Part shown: one piece after another, positions 31,874-40,597 of the stretch
Position numbering within the stretch: the first letter of the stretch is position 1
Layout: every line of letters begins with the position of its first letter
NCBI GenBank assembly: GCA_964425755.1
Contig: CAYRNY010000009.1
Span: 124,001 to 188,000 of the forward strand
Reading direction: 5' to 3'
Source: CAYRNY01 sp964425755
GTDB taxonomy: Bacteria; Chloroflexota; Anaerolineae; Aggregatilineales; Aggregatilineaceae
DNA length: 64,000 nt
The notes under the pieces: model-generated
Databases searched by the model: none
What the model saw: the letters and a program-made list of their open reading frames with translations, nothing else
What the model was told of the DNA's origin: nothing
Made by a program: the position numbers and the translations under genes

Positions 31874-32856
31874 ACTGGACCGTTGAGCGCGTTGTGAGTT
31901 TCCCGCCGGAGCGCCGGTTTGTCGATGGGCTGGCGCACCTGGGGTTTCACAGCGCGCATGGGCGCTATTACGCCCTGAGCTACGACCAGCACTGGGTCGC
32001 GGAGGTCGGGCCGGATGGGGGCTTTCTGTGGACTGCCGGGCCGCTGGTGGTCGCGGGCAGCCCCACGCATATCACCGTCGATCTTCGGAATCCCGTCTAC
32101 GCCAGCGGGGCGGCGGATGGCACGGTGCTGGTGTCCAGCAACGGCAACAAGCGCGTGTACAAGATCTTCCCGACCCCGCGCTCGTCGTGTTTGATGTTCG
32201 ACGGCGCGGAGCTGGGCATGCTGGACCTGGGCAACTGCGAGCAGGACCGCAGCGGCAACATCTGGGTCAACGAGATCACCGGCTGCCGCGTGCTGAAGTT
32301 CAACGCGGCGGGCGCGAGTCTGCTGGCGCTGGGCGAGCCGGGCGAGCCGGGGTTCCAGCGCGGCACGGTGGGCTTCAACGCGGTGCGCTTCAACTGGATT
32401 TACGACCTGCGCTGCGGGCCGGACGGCGCGATCTACGTGCTGGACAGCAAAAACTACGCGGTCCGGCGCATCGACCCGCTGGCGGAGACCGTGACCACGA
32501 TCGCCGGGACGGGCGAGCCGGGCTACAGCGGCGACGGCGGCCCCGCCATCCACGCGACCTTTGGCGGTGACAGCGCGGCGGAGTTCGACGGCCCCTGGTC
32601 GCTGGCGATCGACGAGGCGAACAACCTCTACGTGGGCGATACGCATAACCACGTGGTGCGCATGATCGACGCGCAGACGGGCGTGATCACGACGATCGCG
32701 GGCGACCCGGCAGCGGAGCCGGGCGCGCGTAACGCCCCGGACGTAACCGATCCGCGCCGCGTCAAGCTGCCGCAGATCAGCAGCCTGGACTACGGCCTGG
32801 GGCGCTTGTTCGTCCCGGACTGGTCCGGCGATCTGGTCGTGCTGCGGCGGGGGTAG
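31870..32856 (+). CDS. NHL-repeat beta-propeller protein
   Basis: 328 residues, no signal peptide. Repeats of NHL type: LRCGPDGAIYVLDSKNYAVRR, then TIAGTGEPGYSGDGGPAIHATFGG, WSLAIDEANNLYVGDTHNHVVRM and VITTIAGDP, each blade having a G-x-x-Y-V-D/G-D-N/H pattern. The propeller probably binds ligands or proteins in the cytosol. It overlaps the polA stop by four bases, so translation is likely coupled, but a link to DNA replication is not shown. Confidence 0.87.
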   Translation: MNWTVERVVSFPPERRFVDGLAHLGFHSAHGRYYALSYDQHWVAEVGPDGGFLWTAGPLVVAGSPTHITVDLRNPVYASGAADGTVLVSSNGNKRVYKIFPTPRSSCLMFDGAELGMLDLGNCEQDRSGNIWVNEITGCRVLKFNAAGASLLALGEPGEPGFQRGTVGFNAVRFNWIYDLRCGPDGAIYVLDSKNYAVRRIDPLAETVTTIAGTGEPGYSGDGGPAIHATFGGDSAAEFDGPWSLAIDEANNLYVGDTHNHVVRMIDAQTGVITTIAGDPAAEPGARNAPDVTDPRRVKLPQISSLDYGLGRLFVPDWSGDLVVLRRG

Positions 32857-32958
32857 GGAGCGGCACGGCTCACGCACCGGCATCATTGAGCGCGAAAATG
32901 CCCCCTCAGAGGTTTTAATATGCTCAAGTGTTTGGACAATGGACGTTCTGCTGTTGAA

Positions 32959-32990
32959 GGGCCGGTTCGCGGCCCGATCGATGCATAGCC
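32959..32990 (+). repeat. Interspersed intergenic repeat, copy C (partial)
   Basis: GGGCCGGTTCGCGGCCC (32959-32975) is the exact reverse complement of the 17-base core of copies A and B. It is followed by TGCATAGCC (32982-32990), also found in copy B. The middle block is missing. It lies 130 bases before the receiver/IS200-like fusion gene. Confidence 0.65.
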
Positions 32991-33035
32991 GGGTGCGTTC
33001 CAGCGCCCGGCGAATCCCCCACAAAAACACCCCCG

Positions 33036-33064
33036 TTGCCCGCAAACCGCGCCCGCTGTACAAT
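33036..33064 (+). promoter_or_regulatory. Putative promoter of the receiver/IS200-like fusion gene
   Basis: TTGCCC (33036-33041) and TACAAT (33059-33064) are 17 bases apart, 40 bases before the ATG. Confidence 0.45.
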
Positions 33065-33104
33065 CGAAGTACACATAGCCGGGTAGTTTGCGGGCGGGTA
33101 GACG

Positions 33105-36100
33105 ATGACCACCTCAGTCCTGATCGTTGATTCGAACATCCCCTTCATGATCAGCCTCAAGCAGGCGCTGGAAGGGGCGGGCGATTACCGCGTGGCGATG
33201 GCGGCGAATCCGCGTGCGGCGGAAGAGGCGCTGAAGTTCGCCGCGCCGGATGTCGCGGTCGCGGATTTTGAAATGTCGGGCATGGACGCGATGGAGATGA
33301 TCCGCATGCTGCGCAGCGTCCAGCCGGACCTGCCGATCATCCTCACGCCGCATGACGAGCTGCAGCTTGAACGGGCGCAGTTCATGGACGTGCAGGCCGT
33401 GCTGCTCAAACCCTACACCGCGCGCGACCTGCTGCCCCGCCTGCGTGACGTGCTCTACCGCCCGGACCCCTACGATTTTGATGACGCGGCGCTCTTCGAT
33501 GAAACGGACGAGCGCCCCCCGGCGGAGGCGCTTGACCTGGCGCGTTGGGAGGATGATACCGGCGCGGCGGATGAGGATGAATTTGACCTCGACTGGCTGG
33601 AAGAACCGCACGAGGTCGCCGGCGATGCGCTGGACGAACAGGATCAGTATGCCACGCGGGTGCCGCCTGAGAATGGCGAGCCGGAAGGCGCGCCCGACGT
33701 CACGCCGCCGTTCGCGGACGTCGATCCGGACGACGCCGACGCCCTGCTTGAGTGGGACGAACTCGACCCAACCGCTACCCTGTACGATACCGAAGTACTG
33801 GATGACGCCGGCGTATGGCGCACCCAGCCGACCGGACAGGCAGACGACGAACCACCGCCGCGCCCCGACGATACGCCTTATGTGTCCGCTGAGCACGACG
33901 CCATGAGCGCTACGTTTGATGACGATCTGCCGCACGGCAGCGAAGTGTTTGACGACGTGCTGGACGCTGTCGCCAACAGCGAGACCACCGCGCGCGCGCC
34001 GCAAGACCGCGAATTTCATGACCTGGTCGACTCGCTGCGCCGCGACGAGCCTTCGCGCGCGCACCGCTCGCGCCTGGAAGACCTGCTCGAGTCGCTGGGG
34101 GAGGATGCCACGAAGGACATGCCCGCCAAGACCGGAGACGCGCTGGACCGGGTGCTGGACGCGATCCGGCAGGGGCGCTCGCCGGTCGCGGAGGACGTGC
34201 GCGAGCTGGTAGACAGCGACCTCGGCGACGACATGACGATCGGTGACGTGATCGACGGGCTGTTCGACCCGGGATTCGAGGGCGTGCTGGCAGCGCTTTC
34301 TGGCGCGGAGATCGACGAGTCGACGATCGAAGAGCCGACGTATGAAGACGATCTGGACGTCGCACAGCGCGCACCGGCGGAGCCTCAGCCGGGCGAACCG
34401 GCGGCGTATGCGCCCGGCGAGACGTCCGACGATGGCCCCGCGATCGCGGAGCCGCCGCCGCGCGATGACGACTCGAGCAAGTATCCCGCCACAACCGCGC
34501 TCGCGGCGGTGAGCAGCGAAGACGGCGCGTTTTCGCTGGACGACCTGCTCAGCCAGATCGAGCAGCAGCTTCCAGAGGTGCGCTCGGATCGCCCGCGCAT
34601 TAAGCCGCTGCCTTCGTGGGGGCGTGAAGGATATCTCGAAGGCGCGAGCGATGTCGTTGAGTTGTTCGACCGCGCAGAGGGTGTGCGCGACGAGGCCGCG
34701 GAACACCCCGCCGGCTCGATCGCGCTCGGCGATTCCGAACCGCTGATGTTCCAGCAGGACAAACGCTGGCGCGAACCGTCGCGCCGAGTCAAACCGGAAT
34801 TCACGCCGCGAGAACCGGCGGAGTCCGCAGGGGACACCCGGCCCGGAGAGCCTGTATCCGCCACAACCGGCGCGCAGCCCGCAGACGAGGAAGCGGCAGA
34901 CGCGGCGCTGCCGATGGACGAGTTGCTTGCGCAGGCTGACGTACCGTCCGAGGCGGCGACCGAAGAGCTTGTGCAGGACCGCGAGCAGTACGCCCCGTCC
35001 GGTGCCGAGCGCGCGGCGGGCGAGAGGTTGAGCGATGAAGAGATCGCCGCCGCGTTTTACGCAGGCATCCGCGAGCAGGGGGCCTATTTCGATGACGTGC
35101 TGGCTCCGCCGGATGACCTGCTGGAGCCGCCGTTTGATATCGCGCTGGAGGACGAACACCTGGTCCCGCTGCCGGTGGACGAAGCGACGCAGCGCATCGA
35201 GGCGGCGCTGGACGAGGAAGAAGACGTCGAAGCCGGGCAGGTCGAGGCGGGCGCTGCGGCGGACGTGGCGCAGATCGCGGTCCAGTTGACGCAGTATTCG
35301 CTCGAAAGCTCGGCCCAGGTGACGCTGCTCTCACGCGAGGGCGAGTTGCTGGCGCACGCGGGGGACGCGGACGAGGATACCGTCGCCGACCTGTTCGACG
35401 CGGTCGACCATGCCTGGACGCGCAGCAACATCAGCTCGGAGTCGCTGATCCGCGTGGTCGAGCTGCCGGACGGCGGCGAGTTCCTGGTCTACAGCACGCG
35501 GCTGGCCGGGGACATGACGCTGAGCATGGCCTTCCACGCCAACACGTCGCTGCGCCTGATCCGGCGGCAGGCCCGCCGCCTGAGCGAATCGCTGGACCTT
35601 GTGCCGGATACGTCCGGTGACGCCGGTGATGATATCCCGCCCGCCGCGCGCACATTGCCCAGCCGCCCGACCAACGCCGCGCCGCCGCCCGGGCTGCGGG
35701 GAGCTGTCGCCGGGCAGGAACTGGGCGATCTGCCGCCGCGCCCCGCGCGTGATGACGAACCGTATACCGCGTACACCGCGTTGTGGCTGCCCTACGATCC
35801 GGGACAGGAGCTAAGCGGGGAGCTTGCCGGATCGCTCGAAGACTGGATTCGCGATATTGCTGAAGAAAGCGCGTGGAAGCTGGTCGCGATGCAGGTGCAT
35901 CCGGATTATATCGCCCTGACGCTCAGCGCGCCGCAGAAGCTCTCGCCGGACAGCGTGATCACGCACCTGATGGACCGCACCGCCGACCGCGCCGCCGACG
36001 AATACCCCGACCTGGCAAACGGCGGGCCGCTGTGGACGGACGGGTATTACGTGGTCACCCCGCCGCGTGACCTGACCGACCGCGAGATCGCGCGGATCGT

Positions 36101-36134
36101 CACCGTGCAGCGCAACGCGCAGATGGAACGCTGA
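33105..36134 (+). CDS. Receiver domain fused through an acidic linker to roadblock-like and IS200 TnpA-like domains
   Basis: 1009 residues. (1) Residues 1-120 are a response-regulator receiver: Asp9, phospho-acceptor Asp54 (AVADFEMSG), Thr81 and Lys102 are present, but the second acidic residue of the usual pair is Ser10. (2) Residues 120-715 are very acidic, Pro/Ala rich and probably disordered, with some helical islands. (3) Residues about 718-832 resemble a roadblock/LC7 domain (VTLLSREGELLAHAG, FLVYSTRL). (4) Residues about 885-1009 follow the IS200/Y1 transposase pattern: YTALWLPY, VHPDYIALTLSAPQKLSPDSV, then LWTDGYYVVT and a final VQR. The His-x-His metal pair is reduced to HPDYIAL and the catalytic Tyr is absent, so it should not cut DNA. 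No transposon ends were seen. The ATG has a weak ribosome site. A regulatory or DNA/RNA-binding role is inferred. Confidence 0.8.
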   Translation: MTTSVLIVDSNIPFMISLKQALEGAGDYRVAMAANPRAAEEALKFAAPDVAVADFEMSGMDAMEMIRMLRSVQPDLPIILTPHDELQLERAQFMDVQAVLLKPYTARDLLPRLRDVLYRPDPYDFDDAALFDETDERPPAEALDLARWEDDTGAADEDEFDLDWLEEPHEVAGDALDEQDQYATRVPPENGEPEGAPDVTPPFADVDPDDADALLEWDELDPTATLYDTEVLDDAGVWRTQPTGQADDEPPPRPDDTPYVSAEHDAMSATFDDDLPHGSEVFDDVLDAVANSETTARAPQDREFHDLVDSLRRDEPSRAHRSRLEDLLESLGEDATKDMPAKTGDALDRVLDAIRQGRSPVAEDVRELVDSDLGDDMTIGDVIDGLFDPGFEGVLAALSGAEIDESTIEEPTYEDDLDVAQRAPAEPQPGEPAAYAPGETSDDGPAIAEPPPRDDDSSKYPATTALAAVSSEDGAFSLDDLLSQIEQQLPEVRSDRPRIKPLPSWGREGYLEGASDVVELFDRAEGVRDEAAEHPAGSIALGDSEPLMFQQDKRWREPSRRVKPEFTPREPAESAGDTRPGEPVSATTGAQPADEEAADAALPMDELLAQADVPSEAATEELVQDREQYAPSGAERAAGERLSDEEIAAAFYAGIREQGAYFDDVLAPPDDLLEPPFDIALEDEHLVPLPVDEATQRIEAALDEEEDVEAGQVEAGAAADVAQIAVQLTQYSLESSAQVTLLSREGELLAHAGDADEDTVADLFDAVDHAWTRSNISSESLIRVVELPDGGEFLVYSTRLAGDMTLSMAFHANTSLRLIRRQARRLSESLDLVPDTSGDAGDDIPPAARTLPSRPTNAAPPPGLRGAVAGQELGDLPPRPARDDEPYTAYTALWLPYDPGQELSGELAGSLEDWIRDIAEESAWKLVAMQVHPDYIALTLSAPQKLSPDSVITHLMDRTADRAADEYPDLANGGPLWTDGYYVVTPPRDLTDREIARIVTVQRNAQMER

Positions 36135-36167
36135 GCGCGTCATCCGCGCGGTGGGGCTGCGTCGCGC

Positions 36168-36872
36168 TCACTCCATCACCGGCAGGGTGCCACACTGACC
36201 TTCGGTTTCGTACCACTGCGGGTTGTTGATCACCCACACTTCTTGCATGTTCATGCGCCGCACCTTCAACCATGTGCCCTCGCTGTTGCGGCCCAGGACG
36301 GTCGCGGTTTCGCCGGTCTGGAACTTGCCTAACTTGGTGTGGCGCGTGCCGGGGCCGTCGCGGTAGTTGAGCTGCGAGACCAGTGCGCGCCCGGTGCAGG
36401 TGGTGCCGGACTCCGCGCCACCTCCCGCCGTGCCGGACACGGTGAGCAGGATCGCGGCGGGCTGCCCGGCCAGTACCCCGTTGTACGCGGTCACTTGCAG
36501 GTTGTAGTCCCCTTCACGGCGCGGCGTCCAGCTCAAGATCGCGCTGGTGGGGCCGGCTTGATCGGCGGGCAGTGCCTTGGTGCTGGCGACCTGCCCGCTA
36601 ACTGTGAGCTGGAAACGCGTTGCGGTGGTGTCGGTTTCGACCGTCAGGTCGACGCGCTGGTTGGCCGCCACGGTCGCGCCGCTGGCGGGGTCGACGATGC
36701 GCACGCTTGGCGCGGCCCCGGTCGCCACGCTCTCGCCGCTGCCGGTAGAGGGCGCGCTATCTGTGTTGCCGGGTTCGCTGCCCAGGTTCAGCGTGCAGCC
36801 GAGCAGCGTGCTCCCCAACACAAGCCCGGTCAGCAGCAGGCGGCGAACGCTGTGCGCCGGTATCGCTAGCAT
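36168..36872 (-). CDS. SH3-domain lipoprotein
   Basis: 234 residues from the ATG at 36872, with AAGGAAAG upstream; longer in-frame starts lack a site. The lipoprotein signal is LLLTGLVLGSTLLGC, with lipobox Cys at residue 26. Next is a short Ser/Thr spacer, a beta domain of Ig-like type (VRIVDPASGATVAANQRVDLTVE), and a C-terminal SH3-like module (ALVSQLNYRDGPGTRHTKLG, GRNSEGTWLKVRR). It lies just downstream of the WD40 lipoprotein on the same strand, with a hairpin between, and shares its Ig-like plus SH3 plan. Confidence 0.84.
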   Translation of the reverse strand: MLAIPAHSVRRLLLTGLVLGSTLLGCTLNLGSEPGNTDSAPSTGSGESVATGAAPSVRIVDPASGATVAANQRVDLTVETDTTATRFQLTVSGQVASTKALPADQAGPTSAILSWTPRREGDYNLQVTAYNGVLAGQPAAILLTVSGTAGGGAESGTTCTGRALVSQLNYRDGPGTRHTKLGKFQTGETATVLGRNSEGTWLKVRRMNMQEVWVINNPQWYETEGQCGTLPVME

Positions 36873-36901
36873 GATTGCTTTCCTTACTGTTGGCATAATT
36901 C

Positions 36902-36939
36902 CGCTGCCGTGCAGCGCGCCACACTGCTGCACGGCAGCG
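36902..36939 (-). terminator. 14-bp hairpin between tandem lipoprotein genes
   Basis: A perfect 14-bp inverted repeat (36902-36915 with 36926-36939) with a ten-base loop, eight bases after the WD40 gene stop and 30 bases before the next start. The T tract is poor, so it may only partly terminate or may protect the upstream message. Confidence 0.5.
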
Positions 36940-36946
36940 CGCAGCC

Positions 36947-39211
36947 TCACCGCACGCCCCACAAGCGGATCGTGCTGTCCGTGCCGCCGGATGCCAGCAG
37001 CGTGCCATCCTGCCGGAAGGCCGTGCTCAACGCGGAGCTGTGCCCGCTGAGCAGGGCGACCTGCGCGTTTGTGCCCAGGTCCCACAGCCGGACGGGGCCG
37101 TCACTGCTGGTGGACGCCAGCACGTTGCTGCCGCCATAAAACGCCAGGTCCGTGATCGCGGTCGAGCTGCCGTGTTCGAGTTCGGCCTGCAGCGCGCCGC
37201 TGCCGTGCCACACCCACACGATCCCGTTTCCGCTGCACGTGGATTCTTGCCCGCTGGCCGCGATCTGCCCGCTGGCCGCGTTCACCGCCAGCGCGTTGAC
37301 CCACTGCGTGCCCTCAAGCGTCCGGGTTGATTCCCCGCTGGGGATGTCGAATATCTCCACGCCGCCACCGCCGCGATCGCAGTCCTGCCCTTCGGCCCCG
37401 GTCACGAGCGTGTTGTCGTCCAGGAACGCGACGCCGACGATCGGGCCGAACGTCTGGAACGCGCCGGCTTCGCTACTGCTGGCGACATCCCACACCCGCG
37501 CCAGCCCGACCAAACCCCCGGCGGCCTCCGGATTCCGCCCGCCTGAGGCCACGCGTGACCCGGACGGGCTGAAGGCGACGGTTTGCGCTTCTGCGCCGTG
37601 CTCGAAGCGCCCGATCTCCGTGCCGGACGCGGCATCCCACAGCCGGACCGTGCCGCCCTGCGTCACGCTGGCGACCACCGCGCCGGTCGGGCTGAACGCC
37701 ACGTCCTGCACGCGGTCGTCATGTGGCAGGATTGCCAGTTCGGTGTCGGTGAAAGCGTCCCACAGCCGGACCGTCCCGTCGCGGCTGGCGGACGCCAGGA
37801 TCGAGCCGGCGGGGTTAAAGGCCAGCCCGGTGATGTTGCCGCCGTGCCCGCTGAGTGTGCTGACCTGGCCGACCGCGCCCGCGTTCCCCGCCGTGATCGG
37901 GGACAGCGGCTCAACCGCGCCGTTGCCGTCCCCCGCGTCGGGCGTGCTGGTCGGCTGCGCGGTTGCGGTAGGCTGCGGCGTGTTGGTCGGCTGGGATGTC
38001 GCGGTCGGCAGCGGTGTATTGGTCGGTTGCGGCGTGTTGGTCGGCTGCGCGACCGGCGTGTAGGTCGGCGGGCCGTACTGCACGCTGATGTCGCGATAGG
38101 CCTGGTTGTTGCCCTCGTTGCTCTCGTTGACGCGGTTGTTATCGTCCACCGTCACCAGGACGCGCGTGTTGCCGGGGCTGTCAAACGTGACGACCAGCCC
38201 GCCCCCCGCCAGTTGGAACGTCTGGCCGGGCGCAAGGCCGGGCACGTCGAAGTGCAGCAATTCGCCCCGCGGCGTCAGCACCGCGACGCGGAACTGCCCC
38301 GTAGCCGTGCCGCCCTGGTTGATTACCTCGACTAGGTAGCTGGCCTGTGCCTGGCCGGTCGCGTTCAGGGTGATCGAGGTCGGCCCTTCGAGGCGGCTCA
38401 GCCGCAGGTCAGGCAGGGTGGGGGTTGCGGTCGCGCCGGGCGGTGGCGTGTTGGTCGGCGTTGGCGTGGGCAGGGCGGGGTAGGACGCTGGGCGAATGGC
38501 GCTGCAATCACCGAGCTGCAGCGTGTAGCCCGCAAATATCCAGCCCAGCTGCCCGCCGGACTGCACCTGCCACCAGCGCCCGTCGCCGTCCGGCCCGTCT
38601 GCGTAGCCGGTGATCGGGACTTCCTGCCCCGCGTTAAACGTGAAGATGATGTCGTAACGCGTGCTGGGGCCGCGCCGGAAGTTCAGGTTCGTGTTGACGC
38701 GCGCGCGGCACAAGGGATTGTACGGCGTAGCCGTCGCCGGCTGCACGGTGAGCGTGTTCCCTACGCCGCCTTCGCCGGGATCAAGCTCCGGCAGGATCGT
38801 GATCGTGCGCTGCGCGGGCTGGCTGACGACCGTGTTGCTGTACGCACGCACCGCGAGCGTCAGCGTCCCGGCGCGTTCCGGCTCGTAATCCAGCACAACC
38901 TCAAGCTCCGTCGGGTTGAGTGCTTCGGCAGGCGGCTGGCTGGCGACGGTCACGCCGTTCACCAGCAGTTCGATCAGCGTCACGCCCGAAGCGCTGGTGG
39001 CGCGGGCGCGCACGGAGACGACCTGCTCGGTGGTGAAGGTCGCGCCCTGTTCCGGTTCGATGATCTCGACGGTAGGGCGTTCGACGGTTGGGACGAGTGC
39101 CGCGTCTGTGCCCTCATCATCAGCCCCGATTTCTAGATTGCAGGCGAGCGCCGCTACCATCAAAGCGACTCCCGCCAGCAGGGTATGGACAAGACGAGTT
39201 CGGCTGTGCAT
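36947..39211 (-). CDS. Lipoprotein with Ig-like, SH3, CARDB and WD40 domains
   Basis: 754 residues, ATG at 39211 with AGGAG. Lipobox ALAC, Cys at residue 24. Order: Ig-like domain (about 45-150, VEIIEPEQGATFTTEQVVSV), Cys-bounded SH3 module (about 168-235, NLNFRRGPSTRYD, WWQVQSGGQLGWIFAG), CARDB-type domain (about 265-375, LSRLEGPTSITLNATG, NQGGTATGQF, NESNEGNNQAY), a Thr/Pro/Gln linker, then about seven WD40 blades (e.g. GHGGNITGLAFNPAGSILAS, DGTVRLWDAFTD). A WD40 propeller outside the membrane is uncommon. Binding scaffold; no enzyme motif. Confidence 0.88.
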   Translation of the reverse strand: MHSRTRLVHTLLAGVALMVAALACNLEIGADDEGTDAALVPTVERPTVEIIEPEQGATFTTEQVVSVRARATSASGVTLIELLVNGVTVASQPPAEALNPTELEVVLDYEPERAGTLTLAVRAYSNTVVSQPAQRTITILPELDPGEGGVGNTLTVQPATATPYNPLCRARVNTNLNFRRGPSTRYDIIFTFNAGQEVPITGYADGPDGDGRWWQVQSGGQLGWIFAGYTLQLGDCSAIRPASYPALPTPTPTNTPPPGATATPTLPDLRLSRLEGPTSITLNATGQAQASYLVEVINQGGTATGQFRVAVLTPRGELLHFDVPGLAPGQTFQLAGGGLVVTFDSPGNTRVLVTVDDNNRVNESNEGNNQAYRDISVQYGPPTYTPVAQPTNTPQPTNTPLPTATSQPTNTPQPTATAQPTSTPDAGDGNGAVEPLSPITAGNAGAVGQVSTLSGHGGNITGLAFNPAGSILASASRDGTVRLWDAFTDTELAILPHDDRVQDVAFSPTGAVVASVTQGGTVRLWDAASGTEIGRFEHGAEAQTVAFSPSGSRVASGGRNPEAAGGLVGLARVWDVASSSEAGAFQTFGPIVGVAFLDDNTLVTGAEGQDCDRGGGGVEIFDIPSGESTRTLEGTQWVNALAVNAASGQIAASGQESTCSGNGIVWVWHGSGALQAELEHGSSTAITDLAFYGGSNVLASTSSDGPVRLWDLGTNAQVALLSGHSSALSTAFRQDGTLLASGGTDSTIRLWGVR

Positions 39212-39382
39212 CGCGCGCTCCTGGTGTTATCGTGTCCGGAAAAAACTCGGTTCGCTCTGCTTGCATTGTAATGCAACTTCGGGGCCGTGCAAATTACGTA
39301 CAGGCGACGCTCGGCAGGCGCTTGGGGCACGCACGCGGCGGCGGACGTGCGAATCCCCGCTCGTGGAACGTGCCGTAGATGC

Positions 39383-39415
39383 AAAAAGCCCCCGGCAGCG
39401 CGGTGGGGGACTTTT
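39383..39415 (-). terminator. Intrinsic terminator of the V4R gene
   Basis: Reading leftwards, GTCCCCC pairs with GGGGGC, flanked by A and T runs that extend the stem; five T residues end it (39387-39383). Confidence 0.75.
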
Positions 39416-39456
39416 GCGATGTGTGCGGTTGTGAGCGCGCCGTATCCGGGATCGCG

Positions 39457-40086
39457 CTAGTCGATCGGTTCCTTGTAGATGTAGTAACGGCCCATGTCGT
39501 CGCCTTTGGCGATGCATGTCGCCAGGTCGACCTTGAACTCGTGGCCGCCGGAAACCCAGCGCAGCCCCTCTTGCAGCAGGCCCTGGCCCACGTAACAGAC
39601 GGGGCGGTCGGTCTTGCGGTTCCAGCACATCGGGCAGCGTTCCAGCGTGTAAACGTACTTATCCGGTTCCTCGTGCACGTTCGAGACCTGGTCTGAAAAC
39701 TGGGTGAAGATATTTGCCATCGCGGGCAGGCCGATCTTGAGCTTCGCCGCCAGCGGCAGGACTTTGAAGGCCAGGTCCCCGACGCCGGCCAGCGCCCCGA
39801 AACCGCGCAGTGCGTCGGCGAACGTCGCGCGTCCGGCCCGCAGCGCCAGACCGCGGCCACCACGCGGCCCGTACATTTCTTCCAGTGCCGTGCATAACGC
39901 CGTGAAATAGGCGAAATCGAATTCTTTTTCCAGGTTGTCCGGGGGATAATTGTTGATGTATTCGGACAAATCCGCCAGGTGCAGGATCGCATTCAACCCA
40001 TTCTTGCCCATAACTTCTTCGAGGGCTTCGATGGTGATGCGAGCGAACTTGTTCGGGTAGTAGAAACCGCTTTTCTCCGGTGGCAT
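39457..40086 (-). CDS. V4R (4-vinyl reductase-like) domain protein
   Basis: 209 residues from the ATG at 40086, GGAGG upstream. The C-terminal half matches the V4R domain: CPMCWNRKTDRPVCYVGQGLLQEG, then the closing ATCIAKGDDMGRYYI with conserved Cys and Gly-Asp. The N-terminal half is helical. V4R domains bind small hydrocarbon or tetrapyrrole-like ligands in bacteriochlorophyll synthesis proteins and in XylR/PoxR regulators. Here there is no DNA-binding or ATPase part, so it is a stand-alone sensor or binding protein. The Cys cluster (C-x2-C...C) might bind metal. Confidence 0.8.
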   Translation of the reverse strand: MPPEKSGFYYPNKFARITIEALEEVMGKNGLNAILHLADLSEYINNYPPDNLEKEFDFAYFTALCTALEEMYGPRGGRGLALRAGRATFADALRGFGALAGVGDLAFKVLPLAAKLKIGLPAMANIFTQFSDQVSNVHEEPDKYVYTLERCPMCWNRKTDRPVCYVGQGLLQEGLRWVSGGHEFKVDLATCIAKGDDMGRYYIYKEPID

Positions 40087-40597
40087 TGTGCCTGAACCTC
40101 CAATCGGTGAGATGGTCCTGACCGTTTCCGCCTTGTCAACGGATGGCGAGCGCGGCACGGTACGCGGCCCTGTCTGAGGCGAAGCGCCGCCCGTCACGCT
40201 CGACCAGAACCAGTATACGTCAAAACGGCCTACGGTCCATAATCGTCTCTGCCGTCTTCAGCGTTGTATATAGGCAAACTTGAGATGACTGGTCACCATC
40301 CAAGACGCGATCCGCCTCGCGGATGATCGAGGGGATGCCGGTATATGCCAGGTTTTGCGCGCCCGAATTATCGACGCCGTTCCCTATTATAAGGGTTATC
40401 GTCGGATTTGCGAATTATCTATAGACCGTTGCCAGCGTGAACATAAAATTAAAATGCTGTAAATTAACGGTAAGCATCGTGTTTGTGTTGCGTATCGGAT
40501 TGCCGTTTGCGTTGATTTTGTATTAAGCTAAGCTAGTGTGTTTTGCGGACCGGCGGCGCATGTGCGCCTGCTGGCTGATCCACCTGGGAACTCCTGT
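40087..40597. other. Divergent intergenic region
   Basis: About 510 bases between the V4R gene (leftward) and a GNAT gene (rightward). The segment 40380-40540 is AT-rich and likely holds promoters, but no clear -35/-10 pair was chosen. No gene or strong hairpin. Confidence 0.5.

Noticed and set aside
33114..35159. 681-codon frame antisense to the receiver/IS200-like fusion gene
   Set aside because: Arg-rich shadow translation without motifs; the plus strand has a clear receiver domain and promoter.
35757..36131. A live IS200/IS605 insertion
   Set aside because: The transposase-like region is fused in frame to a long protein, lacks the His-x-His pair and Tyr, and no left or right end hairpins or target motif were seen.
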